64,000 nucleotides of DNA, taken from positions 1,736,001 through 1,800,000 of the forward strand of contig JAYJMM010000101.1 of the NCBI GenBank assembly GCA_037349105.1, given 5' to 3'. This document shows positions 12,001 to 23,094 of this stretch, in pieces. Numbering within the stretch: the first letter of the stretch is position 1; every line of letters starts with the position of its first letter. Origin of the DNA: Limnomonas spitsbergensis (taxonomy: Eukaryota; Chlorophyta; Chlorophyceae; Chlamydomonadales). The position numbers and the translations under genes are program-made. Below the pieces are notes generated by a model. It saw only the letters and a program-made list of their open reading frames with translations. It ran no database searches and was not told the DNA's origin.

Positions 12001-12232
12001 GCTAGCAAACATGTGTAGCCCTCACCCGCAGCATTCTGACGACTTGATGAAACCAAATGAGATCTCCAAATTGTGGCTCAGTGACCACAATGGCCATCAG
12101 CGTCCGCAGAAGTAGCTGCATGGGCCCCGCATTTGAACCTTCCTCTCCCAACTCCGCTATCAGTTCTGATTGCACGCGTATGACCAGCTGCTCGAGCAGG
12201 TAGCTAGGCACCTTCTCCGGTGTTTGCGCCAT
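9032..12232 (-). CDS. TPR and right-handed beta-helix protein, two exons
   Basis: Exon 1 is 12026-12232 (69 codons from ATG, beginning MAQTPEKVPSYLLEQL). It ends CTGCGG before GTGAGG. Exon 2 is 9032-10999, preceded by GATGCTTGCAG. Both junctions are phase 0, giving about 724 residues. Residues near 185-290 (RSVARSGEGDFCGALADAEQ, then SVDQGLHLSPENVHLQRL) look like two TPR units. Residues 310 onward show repeating short beta-strand turns, for example ARGCTFLSASMACITLQ, MEIFDCIFEAGSGAGVIV and LLRRCTFERNESHAIMV. That pattern is typical of pectate-lyase-like parallel beta-helices of the Pfam Beta_helix type. No signal peptide is evident. Such folds bind carbohydrate or act as scaffolds; no catalytic residue set is obvious. 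The about 1 kb intron contains a 10-bp repeat. The start ATG lies only 21 bp past the stop of the PRP16-like fragment on the same strand. The model is good; the function is unknown. Confidence 0.85.
11857..11935. repeat. 10-bp tandem repeat AGTTCATAAT
   Basis: Eight near-perfect copies of AGTTCATAAT inside the intron of the beta-helix gene. One copy has AACAG in place of AATAG. Confidence 0.9.
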
Positions 12233-12889
12233 GCACGCGAGGCTCCTCCCCAGCTACAGCCCAATCATCTTCATTTTGCTGGCCATGGAGGGCGTGGTGC
12301 TCCGTCTCCCTGTCCCTGGCGCGGCAATGGTCTCTAGGGCCAGGCCTCTCGCACTATCCTGCCTGGCCCTTACTGCAGCCTGTGAGGGGAGAGGAGAGGA
12401 GGGTAGGCGGTGCATTCAAGCATCAATGGATTTCAGAGGAAAGGTGGCAATATTCCATATAAGGGTTGTTAACGGAGGGCAGGCTAAGGCTTCCCAAGTC
12501 CAGTCTAAGCCCAGCACCCCAGGGTTCAGGGTGAAGTCACACAAGACACTCCTGGGCCTGGCTAAATTGACCTTGGCCGCATCAGCATCCATATGTCACC
12601 CCCGAGTCCATGACTTCATCTCCACCTGTTATTCTCGCTTGCACAACCAAGCCAGTAGATGGAAAATACTTCTGAGTGGATGCACTGACGTGGCAGCTAC
12701 AACAAAAGATATATGCTGATCCAGGGCACCCGCTGATCAGTCACCAAATGCTGTCCCGCCTCATCAGCACGCTTGGCCGCCAGGGCTGCCTCCATCTCCA
12801 CGCTCATCTTCTCTTTATCCGCCTTTTCCTTTTTCCGCTGCTCCTGCCGCGTCTGATGTCCCTCCTGTAAAATACAGAACGCACTCTCC

Positions 12890-13525
12890 TTTAGTCACGA
12901 CCCTATATTCATTACTCATTACTCACAACCCTGGAGTCATTACTCATTACTCACAGCCCTGGATTCGTTACCCATTACTCACAGCCCTGGATTCATTACT
13001 CATTACTCACAGCCCTGGATTCATTACTTATTACTCACAGCCCTGGATTCGTTACTCATTACTCACAGCCCTGGATTCGTTACTCATTACTCACAGCCCT
13101 GGATTCGTTACTCATTACTCACAGCACTGGATTCATTACTCATTACTCACAGCCCTGGATTCATTACTTATTACTCACAGCCCTGGATTCGTTACTCATT
13201 ACTCACAGCCCTGGATTCATTACTCAATACTCACAGCCCTGGATTCATTATCAATTACTAACAGCCCTGGATTCATTACAGATTACTCACAGTCCTGGAT
13301 CCATGATTCATTACTCACAGTCCTGGATCCATGATTCATTACTCACATACCTGGATTCATGATTCATTACTCACAGCCCTGGATCCATGATTCATTACTC
13401 ACTGACAGCCCTGGATACATTACTCATTACTCACAGCCCTGGATACATTACTCATTACTCACAGCCCTGGATTCCTGATTCATTACTCACAGAGTCACAG
13501 CCCTGGATTTATGATTCATTGTTGT
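12890..13525. repeat. 28-bp minisatellite inside the PRP16-like gene
   Basis: About 22 units. On the plus strand they contain ATTCATTACTCATTACTCAC followed by AGCCCTGG. On the gene (minus) strand each unit reads CCAGGGCTGTGAGTAATGAG, so it carries GTGAGTAA, a perfect-looking 5' splice site, preceded by a constant exon-like octamer. Units toward 13260-13500 are more divergent (GGATCCATGATTCATTACTC). It occupies the place where several C-terminal PRP16 exons should be. Confidence 0.92.
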
Positions 13526-13718
13526 GCTGAGCGTCTGCTAGCGACCAGTGGATGTGAGACCCCCCCCTTCCATTTTCTCCGCCCTACTCACTTGCGGCCG
13601 GTGGACGTCAGCCCTCCTGTGTTGTCCAAGGTGCCCAGCCACCACAGCTGGTACATGGAGTTGAGGATGTTGTCCTTAGGGGCGGATCCATGAAGCCAAA
13701 CTCCAGGATGTTGTCCAC

Positions 13719-13858
13719 CTGAGTGCATTAGGAGCAACAGGGCTGATGCGTGAGAGGTTCCCTGCAGCCAAACTCCAGAATGTTGTCCACCGGTGCGTAA
13801 CAGGGGTGAGGAGAGTGAGAGGGTCTATGAAGCCACACTCCAGGATATTGTCCACCTG
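13719..13858 (-). repeat. Two partial copies of a PRP16 exon 5' edge
   Basis: The start of exon 13592-13718 (minus: GTGGACAACATCCTGGAGTT, protein VDNILEFGF) recurs as diverged copies at about 13769-13791 and 13821-13855. The latter reads GTGGACAATATCCTGGAGTG and predicts CGFIDPL. Each is preceded by short pieces of intron. They are duplicated exon edges, not extra full exons. Confidence 0.85.
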
Positions 13859-14160
13859 TGCGCAACAGGGGTGAACGGGCGAGCAACAGAGGCAACAGGG
13901 GTGAACGGGCGAGCAACAGGAGCAACAGAGGTGAACGGGTGAGCAACAGGAGCAACAGGGTGAACGGGCGAGCAACAGGAGCAACAGAGGTGAACGGGTG
14001 AGCAACAGGAGCAACAGGGTGAACGGGCGAGCAACAGGAGCAACAGGAGCAACAGAGGTGAACGGGCGAGCAACAGGAGAAACAGGAGAAACAGGGGTGA
14101 ACTGGCGAGCAACAGGAGCAACAGAGGTGAACGGGCGAGGAACAGGAGCAACAGGGGTTA
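13858..14160. repeat. AGCAACAGG-based minisatellite in a PRP16 intron
   Basis: About ten units of 24-33 bp made of GAGCAACAGGAGCAACAG and AGGTGAACGGGCGAGC. The segments GGAGCAACAGGGCTGATGCG and GTAACAGGGGTGAGG next to the exon copies (13731-13810) show that the unit arose from the intron piece adjoining the duplicated exon edge. Confidence 0.88.
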
Positions 14161-15069
14161 CAACCATACCACACAAATCCTTGTCCCAGCATCAAGGCGC
14201 CCACCCACCAGTCTAGATCCCGACGCCCATGCCGGTGTGACCTTGCCCATGCTCCAGCATTGTAGACTGAAAAGTTGTTCAGTATTTGCTCCCGTCCCTT
14301 TAGCCCCAGTGCCCCACCCTGTATCCCCGGGTTCAGGTCCATGGACACATCTCGCACCTTCAGGCTCTTCAGCAGCAGCACCATGTCGGCCAGGTTTGTC
14401 CGCTGGATCTCCGGCACCGTCATGCTAAGCATCTCCTGGCGGTACGCGCTCTCGGTGTAAAGGCGGTACGCGGTTCCGGGGCCGGTGCGTCCAGCGTGGC
14501 CGGTCCTCTGGTTTGCACCCGCCTGGCTCGCTGGGAGTTTGGGGGGGAGGCACGACAATTGGCGGTGTAGATTCGAATTCAAATAGTTGGACTCAGCATT
14601 GTATTTTGAATTCAAAATGCTGTTCCATTCGAATCTGAGCATGCAGGCGTGCGTGTCAGCCATCAGGTTCAGGACCACACGGGTCAGCTTCTCAGCAGCT
14701 TCACCTGTATTGGGTGTAGGACGGGATGGGATAGGAAAGATATAATTCCAGTGTGCCGGTGCTGGTACCTTGACTGTGACAGGGATAGGGTTTGATCCAC
14801 ACCAAGAGTGCGCTTGAAAGCAATCGTGGATTTTAACAGACAACTAGCAAATGGACACTGACTGGTCACCCCCCTCCCTTCCAAACAGCAACCAGCCGCA
14901 CTCTCAGCTGGCCATCTTTGGGCATGTGTTCCATGGTTTATGACTTGTTGAGGGGAGTGCTGACTCAGCACCCTCAACTATCCATCAAGGGGAACTTGTT
15001 TCAGAGCAGCCTGTCCCCTCACGACCACCTACGTGTCCTGGCACACCAGCCAGTCACCCATTGCTCTTA

Positions 15070-15354
<285 letters not shown>

Positions 15355-16017
15355 CTAAGCCGGAGAGGAGAGAGGGAGAAGGTCAGGGGGAGGACGGTGA
15401 CATATCCTAGCCTGAGGGGGAGGAGCGGCATGAGGTGGGCAACAAAGTAATATTATTTTAGTCTATGTCAGCTGCCTTTCAGCTACATACCATCCTCCAG
15501 CCAGGGGGATTAGGTGCAGCATGCTCTGTTGCTTTGCTCATCACCCTTCGGCTGCTCATGATTTGATTGCACTAGGACCAGTGGTGGCCATACAGTAGCC
15601 CCCTCAAGTTGGGTGGGGTGCGTGTTCAGAATAACAACAGTAACAAAGCCGGCTGTCAATGGATGATGTGCACAGGAACATTGTGGACTTGAGGGCTCCG
15701 ATCCAAACCCTGAACCTCTATGGACACTGCTGGTACCCGCACCTGGAGGTCCGAGGGCAGTGTACTGTAGATGGGTAGAATGAGCATCTCTGGGATGGTC
15801 TGACCGCCGGTGCGCATCTGCTCAAAACCCTCAGCTAAGGAAAAACACGTCGCTTCAATCTCCTCCTGGCCTGGTATAGAAGGAGCAGCGGGTAGAGAGG
15901 AGTGAGGTGTGAAAGATTGAAGCACGGTCTCCTCCGCATCCAGGTGGCAAAGCATGCCATATCCATAGAGTCCTGTCAACAATATGAGGCTCAATGTTTA
16001 CCATGGTGCATGCCAGA

Positions 16018-16142
16018 CGACCTTTAGGAGGCCGCTGGGCGGCACCCCCTGGGCCAATCAGGGCCCAGCCTTGATAGGATAACAGCCGGTGGCCCAAGCA
16101 GCAGGGCCTGTGCCACCAAGCCCTGCCGTATGCCGGCTGTGA
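16018..16142. repeat. Short dispersed repeat, copy 1
   Basis: Contains GGCCGCTGGGCGGCACC and GGTGGCCCAAGCAGCAGGGC. An inverted, diverged counterpart lies at about 48925-49020. It sits inside an intron of the PRP16-like gene. Confidence 0.5.
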
Positions 16143-17107
16143 TGTAGCTTACGGGTAGCTACAACCCTAAATAAAAAGGCCTGAAGAGGATGTCCCTACT
16201 TGGGTGTGGAATAGTGGTTTGTGAGGAGTGAGGTGTAATGTACACATTAGCTGCAGCTCACCCGTCATGAATATGAGGATGTCCCCCGGTGGGTCTCTCA
16301 AGTGGATGGTGACCGCCTGCTTGACGACCGCCTCCACGTAGTCCTCCTGCACCGTCCGGCTCCAGAGCACATCGACGGGGAAGGTCCTACAAGGAGGCGG
16401 GGGGTGGGGGGGCTCAAACAGCCAGGAGCACAGACAAAAACTCTGGGGAACAGGATGCTGAGGCTCGTCCGTTGGCTTCCCTTGCAACCTGAGAGAATCC
16501 AGTGAACGCCCAATCTGTCCCCCCTGCCTTGTCTCCTTTCTCCTCCTTGGACTTCCCCCCATTCCACCCTAGCTCATGTTCAGGCCCCCATCCCTCAGCT
16601 GGCCACACCTGCTGGGGATGACGAACACAGGTGCGCTTCCAAAAAACTCTGAGAACTTGTTTGAGTCCAGCGTCGCACTGGTCACAATCAGGCGGAAGTC
16701 GGTGCGCTTACGCACCACCCACAATCAAGGGCCAGGGTGAAATGGTCAGCGTGCTTTGTGCGGGGTGAGGGGGGTCAAGGTCCAAAGCTCAAGGTGACAG
16801 GGGTTCACAGGTCCAAGGGGGTCAAAGGAACATGGGGGTTCAGGTGGATAGGGATTCAGGAATGAAAATAGTTTGTCGGGGTTCAGGGCTTCAGGGTTTA
16901 TGTGACAGGTTATTAGGCCAAGGTGTGCACACACACCGATTTGAGGATTCCAAACAGCACGTCCGTGTTGAGGGATCTCTCGTGTGCCTCGTCCATCACC
17001 ACCACGCTGTACGTGTCCAGGTCGCCGCTGGTGAGCGTCTCACGCAGCAGCACACCATCCGTCATGTACTTGATGACCTGCATGGGGGTCAATTGAAACC
17101 GCAGGTT

Positions 17108-17160
17108 AGTACCTCATGCAGGAGTATGCCACCTGTCATGTACTTGATCACCTGCAGGAG
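17108..17160 (-). repeat. Copy of a PRP16 exon 5' edge
   Basis: The first 40 bases of exon 16937-17077 (protein [13 protein letters not shown]) are repeated upstream with changes ([13 protein letters not shown]), including the CTGCAG acceptor context. The copy breaks off after about 40 bases. Confidence 0.85.
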
Positions 17161-17204
17161 GAGGTGTGGGCAAGTGGCTCACACAAGAACACACCAGGAT
17201 GAGT

Positions 17205-17800
17205 CCATCAGATCGAAAGCAAGGCTGCGCTCGATACCTCCGCAGGGCCAGTCGCGTTAATCCCAGCAGACTCAGGCCGAAGCTCCAGCTCCGTCCTTGG
17301 CTCCCGCCCAGGCTCAGGCTCCTGCCCATGCTCAGGATCAAGCTCAGGCCCATGCTCAGGCCCAAGCTCAGGCCCAGGCTCAGGCCTAGCTGGCTCAGGG
17401 TCAGCATGCCTAAGCTGAAGTGCCTCCTGCTCAATCTCGAGCGCCCTGCATTTCTTGTAAGCCTTCTTTCGGCACTCACGGGTTGGCCGGTACAAGACCT
17501 GCATGGCCCATACTCGTGCCAGGAGGACCCTGTAGGCAGTGCAAGCCTTTGAGAATGCAGCATCTTCCCACAATTCAATTGATAACAATACGGCAGCCCT
17601 TGTCCTTCACTCTGGAATGTGCCCGCTGCGGCACACTGAAAAAATTGCATGGGTTTGTGGAGCATGGAACCGGGCCACCTCGACCCGACTGCCCCCTGTG
17701 GTCATCAAAACAGCGTCCCAGCCTCCACTTCTCTTCCAGGGTGTCAACACAGCTTGTGAACTTGTGCCAGCCTCCAACATGGGGTGCCTAGATTGATTGT
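17205..17800 (-). other. Unrecognised open region with Pro/Glu-rich repeat
   Basis: Minus frames give EECRKKAY-like text: LYRPTRECRKKAYKKCRALE at about 17440-17500, then a (PEPGPELG)-type repeat at about 17270-17400. Upstream in other frames are HAPQTHAIFSVCRSGHIPE and similar. The plus strand gives complementary Leu/Arg/Pro-rich frames. It could be a decayed gene or mobile-element fragment with frameshifts. No family was recognised, and coding status is uncertain. Confidence 0.3.
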
Positions 17801-18079
17801 AGCCTAGCCTTACAAGAAGATGAGCAGTTTCTTGGGATATATGAATTGTGAAGTCCATACCCCCGACCGGTTGAAAGACAAGCACCTCGCTGCATGATCT
17901 CATATTCTGATCTGATCCCTCAATATAACGGTCCCTATTGACTAGACGTCGTCATCGCACAGATAAAGCGTACGGACGCCCTGCTCCGCATGCATGATAT
18001 GCCCCAAACTCAAACCCTGACCACCAGCAATGCATCCAAAGATGTGACCTCCCATAGGAAGAACTGCATACCTTGCAAC

Positions 18080-18625
18080 AATCTCAAACGCGCGGCCCAC
18101 ATCCGCATTTGCGTAGTACGCTCCAAGCGACACGAGCTGCACATTCAAATGTAAGAGGGGATAACGATTTGTGAGCTATCCATACGAAACTGACAAGGGG
18201 CATCACTGCATCAGGCGGCTGTAAAATTTTGGCCGGCCAAGTCAAGCTAGCTTCGGGCCTAAATCTGGCCAAGAAGCAAAGTTATATTGCTGAAGGTGAT
18301 GACATTCTACTTCTTACAGATCGACAAACATCGTCATTCCACATGCATATTTGTTTACACTACATGTCCTTGCTTTGATGCTTCATAAACTCTTGATTCA
18401 AGTCCAACTGCATGGGGCTTTGCAGCAGCTGTGGAGGCACCTTCAAATCAGAAAGGACTAGGAAGGGCACAGCGGCCTTGTTTAATGCATACCGCATTGT
18501 CATGGGGCCTAATCTATGCGAAGCTGAGAAACATGCAGCCCTTCTGTTTTGAGATGCTTGGGCAAAGTATGCGTAGGGGATATTATTGCCCACTCCATGC
18601 ATCCGCAGAGGAGGCTTGGGCAAGT
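18080..18625 (-). other. Possible exons of an unidentified gene
   Basis: Two minus-strand segments look exon-like. At about 18360-18480 a frame ends LDLNQEFMKHQSKDM then TAG and contains KAAVPFLVLSDLKVPPQLL. At about 18081-18137 LVSLGAYYANADVGRAFEIV is bounded by TGTGCAG and by GTATGC. Their order (a stop before the second segment) means they are not simply one gene. No family recognised. Confidence 0.3.
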
Positions 18626-18659
18626 AAGATGCATCCTCTCAGATGGCAGGCAGGGACAC

Positions 18660-19270
18660 ATGGGACGGGTGAAGGTAATACGTTACGATACATTACGTTA
18701 CGATACAAGCCTCCGGCTTGATACGGGATGCAATACGCCCCCCCCCCCTACAAATCTCACATTTGAGGGGGGGGTCGTGGCCCATACTGGCATGCATGGC
18801 TGCATGCCAGGATTGCCAGCCTCCATGCAATCTTGCATGGCCCCCAAGTAACCCCTAAGGGTCACCATGTATGCAGGCAGATTTACCATACGGAATGCTA
18901 GGTCAAGAAGGCAATCATTGATACAGTAAATGACTCCTACTTTCAGCCCGTCCGTATAAACACCGGCACATACGGTACCCTCCTAGTTCCTCTTACCTCC
19001 CACACTCCCACTGGGTATGGTGCATCTGGCTAGCTGAGCAGCTGAGCTGAAGGCTTGACTAGTCCCCGAGCGTAAAAAAATTGTATTATCCATAAACGGG
19101 CAGTCCGAACCAGGGGTCCGAACCTGACTTTCGTCTTTGCCCTGGCCTGAAAAGCTGAACTATGCAGATCTAAAACCTGGTCAAGAAGCATAATTGTTGC
19201 GCGATGTATCCCTGCAAATCTGCCATGTAACGGTTGATGGGCTTATTGCTAGCGATGGCTGTGTCGCTGT
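18660..19270. other. Intergenic, no gene recognised
   Basis: Holds short TACGTTACGATACATTACG repeats (18675-18735), a poly-C run (18738-18750), and an inverted ATGCATGGCTGCATGCC-type patch. Nothing here supports coding. Confidence 0.5.
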
Positions 19271-19276
19271 GTGGAA

Positions 19277-19321
19277 GCTCAGCGCGGCCATTCCACGCAT
19301 ACCCTGAATTGTGGACCGTAG
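19277..19321 (+). repeat. About 42-bp direct repeat, left copy
   Basis: GCGGCCATTCCACGCATACC followed by CTGAATTGTGGACCGTAGTG. The identical stretch occurs at 21598-21638 in the same orientation, so the two copies bracket the PRP16 N-terminal segment. In the left copy it immediately precedes the first recognisable PRP16 exon. Confidence 0.92.
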
Positions 19322-21215
19322 TGCGGAGCGACCTCGTGAAGCAGGTCCGCGAGAAGAAGGATGCAAGCAAGAGCCGGCAGCGATTCTGGGAGCTGGTAGG
19401 TGAGGGGGGGGAGGGGACCTGGCAACAGCCAGCCATCAACTACCAAAGGAAGCAAGAACTGACAAACACCATTTACTGCAATAACCTGCTTGTTGATTTG
19501 GCATATTTTATTTTGCGGAAGTCCTGACCCCCAGGCCGTCAACCTCTGTAATAACAATTATATGCCCTGTCCCTCTCATGGAACAACCTCTGTTGCTTTG
19601 GCAATTTTCACGCTGAAACCCTGAACCGGAACCCTTCTCCACAATCGTATCCCTCTCGCCGTCCCCCAGGCTCCAAGATTGCCAACATCACCGGGTTCAA
19701 GTTGACTGCTGAGGAGCAGGAGGCGGCAAAATTGGCAGAGAAGACAGCCAAGGCCGATGATAACGTGAACGATGGCGGCAATGGCAGCGATGGAGACGGG
19801 GAGAAAGGCGCAGGTGAGCTCATGGCTCTACGCTTCCCCTAAACCCCAAATACCATGAGGTGTGCCTGCTCCGAGCTGCGATCTGTGTATACTGGGATCT
19901 GCTGATTGATGGCTGTTGTCTGTCTAGTTTGCATATGATGCCGGGTGATGACCATTTCGGTTGGGCACGAGTGGGAGGCTGCTTCCCGCCCCTGCTACTG
20001 CTCCCTGCCCCCACAGCCAGATGCTCGTTCCCAGGGTGCTGCAGGGCATTTGGGTCAGTGTAGGCAGTGGGGGATGTGCCGAGCCTTTATTTGATTCCAT
20101 CATGTATTCATATGAAATATTGGCAGCGTTATCGGATCCCGGCAAGGCAATCCCCAGTACAAGATGCGCATTGAGAAGGAGGCGACATACCTTGATTTTA
20201 AGAATCCTGTTCAATGAAGCATGAGTCCCATTCTGCCCATGGCAGGAGGGCCAATGGGCGGATCTGTTGCATGCTCCTTATGCGCCCATCCTGTTCTCCG
20301 CCAAACACCTTCTAGTTCAGGACCCTCATAAAGCAGAAATAATGCTCCCTCCCCTTGCATTGTTTGACGAGCAACCCCTTTATCACCACACCTTCCCCCC
20401 CCACCCTAATTTCCCACCCTCGGGCAAATACCACTTCCAGACCTGCATGCATACCCTCCCATGTTGAATCTCCTAATCATCCTCGTATCCCTGATCTGCC
20501 CCCCAGGCAAGTCCCAATTCAAGACCCACATGAAGAAAAACGAGGCCGCCTCTGACTTCAGCCGCAATAAAACCATTGGCGAGCAGCGGCGGTTGCTGCC
20601 GGTCTACACTGTCCGCGAGGATCTCATGCAGGTTAGCAGACAACCTTAAACCTGAAACATCACACGAGCAGGTTGATAGTTTAAGCCATGGCTTTCCTAT
20701 CTTGCCTCAGCTTGCTCTTCTTTGCCCTTTTGAGCACCCTTGCATGGGGGGACATGCTTATTGCGCATAAGTTGCAGGAACTGGTACCGATAACCGAACA
20801 AACTGTTACATTATAGGTGTACGCTTTCCATGTGCTTCATGGAGGAATAAAGGGGGCAGGGGGGCTAGCAAATATTTTAGCAAGGGGGCTCTGACCGTCC
20901 CCTGGGTGTGTCAAGTCAAGCACTCATAGTGGCATACACCATTTGAGGTCGGGTATGAACTCGAACTTGAATCTCCCCACCCAGGGGATCTTAGAGTAAC
21001 AGGTAGTGATGGTAGTTGGTTAGACTGGCATTGGTTTCAAAACTCTTATCTTTTGAATTCGAATTTACCCCCCCCTCCCCCCTCAGATTCAGGTGATCTG
21101 AGAAAACCAGGTGGTGGTGGTGGTTGGAGAGACCGGCAGCGGCAAGACCACCCAGATGACTCAGTATCTGAAAGAGGACGGATACGCGCGACATGGGATC
21201 ATAGGGTGCACACAG
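19322..21215 (+). pseudogene. PRP16: PRP16-type helicase, N-terminal half, opposite strand, nonsense codon
   Basis: Plus-strand exons: about 19322-19399 (SDLVKQVREKKDASKSRQRF, WELVG), 19670-19813 (SKIANITGFKLTAEEQEAAK), 20507-20631 (KSQFKTHMKKNEAASDFSRN, EQRRLLPVYTVREDLMQ) and 21093-21215 ([33 protein letters not shown]). Phases 1, 1 and 0 match at the three junctions. This is the linker and Walker A region of PRP16, directly N-terminal to what 12254-17077 encodes. Two faults are visible. The codon that is Arg in VIRENQ-type homologues is TGA at 21099-21101. The exon with motif Ia (PRRVAAMSVAKR in the family) is missing after GCTQ. The first exon's start is not certain, and exons further N-terminal were not found. 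Together with the other half it looks like one gene copy split by an inversion. Confidence 0.87.
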
Positions 21216-21590
21216 GTGAGAAGGAGGGTGTAGGAGGGGGTGTAGGGATGATTGGGCTCAAAAGTGTGGGGGGTATTCACACCTTGGGATCATTGGCTGC
21301 AAATAGGTGGAGGGAGACGTTGGGGTCAGACAGACAAGGAGAAGGGTGGATATGTGGCACATGGGATCATGGGCTGCAAATAGGTGGAGGGAGAGGTTGG
21401 GGTCAGACAGACAAGGAGAAGGGTGGATATGTGGCACGTGGGATCATGGGCTGCAAATAGGTGGAGAGAGAGGATGGGGTAAGACAGACAAGGAGATGGG
21501 TGGATATGTGGCACATGGGATCATGGGCTGCAAATAGGTGGAGAGAGAGGAAGGGGGGAGGGCAAAGAGGTTAGGCTTGTGAGGGGTCAA
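21216..21590 (+). repeat. Array of PRP16 exon 3' edges
   Basis: Directly after exon 21093-21215, about four units of 76-80 bp each contain TGGCACATGGGATCATGGGC and TGCAAATAGGTGGAG. These copy the exon end (ACATGGGATCATAGGGTGCA, CACAG|GTGAG) with mutations. Spacers contain GGGGTCAGACAGACAAGGAG. Confidence 0.88.
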
Positions 21591-21597
21591 GAGAGGG

Positions 21598-21638
21598 GCG
21601 GCCATTCCACGCATACCCTGAATTGTGGACCGTAGTGG
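21598..21638 (+). repeat. About 42-bp direct repeat, right copy
   Basis: Identical to 19277-19321 over GCGGCCATTCCACGCATACC and CTGAATTGTGGACCGTAGTG, then diverges. The preceding array of exon ends stops here. Confidence 0.92.
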
Positions 21639-21639
21639 C

Positions 21640-22735
21640 CCGTGTCGATACGGTACGTTACAAACTGCCGTATCCTGTGTCCTGATGGCAGGCTCTGAGG
21701 AGATATTTACAAGATCTTGTACAGGAACTTCCATAAGATATTTTATGCCATCTGCGAATCCGTGTTTGTAGGGGTTCATTCCAGAAGCTCAAGAATTATT
21801 GCCCTAAAACGAGGCTAGCACTCTAGCAGTCCAACATGTACTTGGTATGACACCTTGAGAGCCCTATGTCTTACCGTGAGCACAAATGTGTATACAATGT
21901 GTCCGCTGATCTCTACTGCCAGCGGATGGATGTCATATGATGTTCGGTGTCCGCCAAAAGTGGACGGGAAAAATGTTGATCCCCCGTGACACCTTCTGCC
22001 ACCAGTTCCTGCCAGCCGCTACGTGTGCAGCCGAGGGCACATCACCGACATCATGGTCGTGTTATGTGCTATCTGTGCGAGGCGCAGGGGAGCACACCAA
22101 ACTTTGTGGTTGCGTACTCGGTACATGCTGTAGCTTACTTAAGTGCCAAAGCGGTATGTATGGGTTTGTGGCAACACATCTCATGGTTCAACCCAATACA
22201 GCCATTACACACGTTATGAAGCCAAATGTTAACTAAATCCGATCCCAGCAGTTAAATCAATACAAATCGGCAATCTTTCAAATCTACACGGCAATGCTGG
22301 CTTCACAATACCATGGCCAAACTATCCCCAAGCCATCTAGTCTCTTCTCTTGTTGTCTAAGTCCAAACTCTCATCCACCATATTCGATAGGAGGACTAGA
22401 GTGAAACAAGAGTAGGTACAGAATATTATTTCTTGTAGGGTGTTTTCTTCAGTTAAAATTCAGGCTCATCAAGGCGTACTGCCTTGGGGGCCTGGTGCAT
22501 CATGCCCAGTGTGGTACTTAAGTGTAGTTGCCAAATCCCAATCCAGGTTGGTTCCCAGCGTTGGCCATCCAACAGTCCAACTAACGGCCTACTACCATAC
22601 CAAAGGTTCCTGGTTTGCGAACCCTGAAATAAACACGGATGAGCAACAGCTGCCATGAGCGCAGAGATCACACAGTTTGGCATGCCCACAAAGCTAGTCC
22701 ACGAGCACACTGTATGATGTCTTTCACCTACCTTG
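21640..22735. other. Intergenic, no gene recognised
   Basis: Short open frames only (longest about 100 codons at 21937-22236), without motifs or convincing splice structure. No tandem repeat seen. Confidence 0.45.
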
Positions 22736-23094
22736 AAGCCGCTGGTAGTTCAGGCCGATTGCAATCTCGCTCCGATCTGTCTGAGCCATACGTCTGAGGC
22801 GCTGGTTGGTTACCCGTCGGTAGAAGCCGTCAATCTGACCTCGTGAGGAAGACGAGCTTTAAAGGAGGACAAATTGCTGCTTGTTTTTCGTTGAACTCAG
22901 CGAGCAACGATATCTGGGATTAGATTTGAATTCCCCAACCAAGGTATTCTTCTTACCGATACCACAGCCGATACCGGTAGCTACATTGTAGCTACCTTGG
23001 ACCTTTTATATCTTGATTTTTAATTACCAACCCATAACCCTCTACCAGCGACGTTTCACGCCTCGTAAGCTCACGATTTATTTCTTCTTATCAG

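Noticed and set aside
13676..14843. 371-codon minus ORF combining helicase text with Cys/Val/Pro repeats
   Set aside because: Only the part at 14358-14530 is a helicase exon; the rest is intron and minisatellite that happens to stay open.
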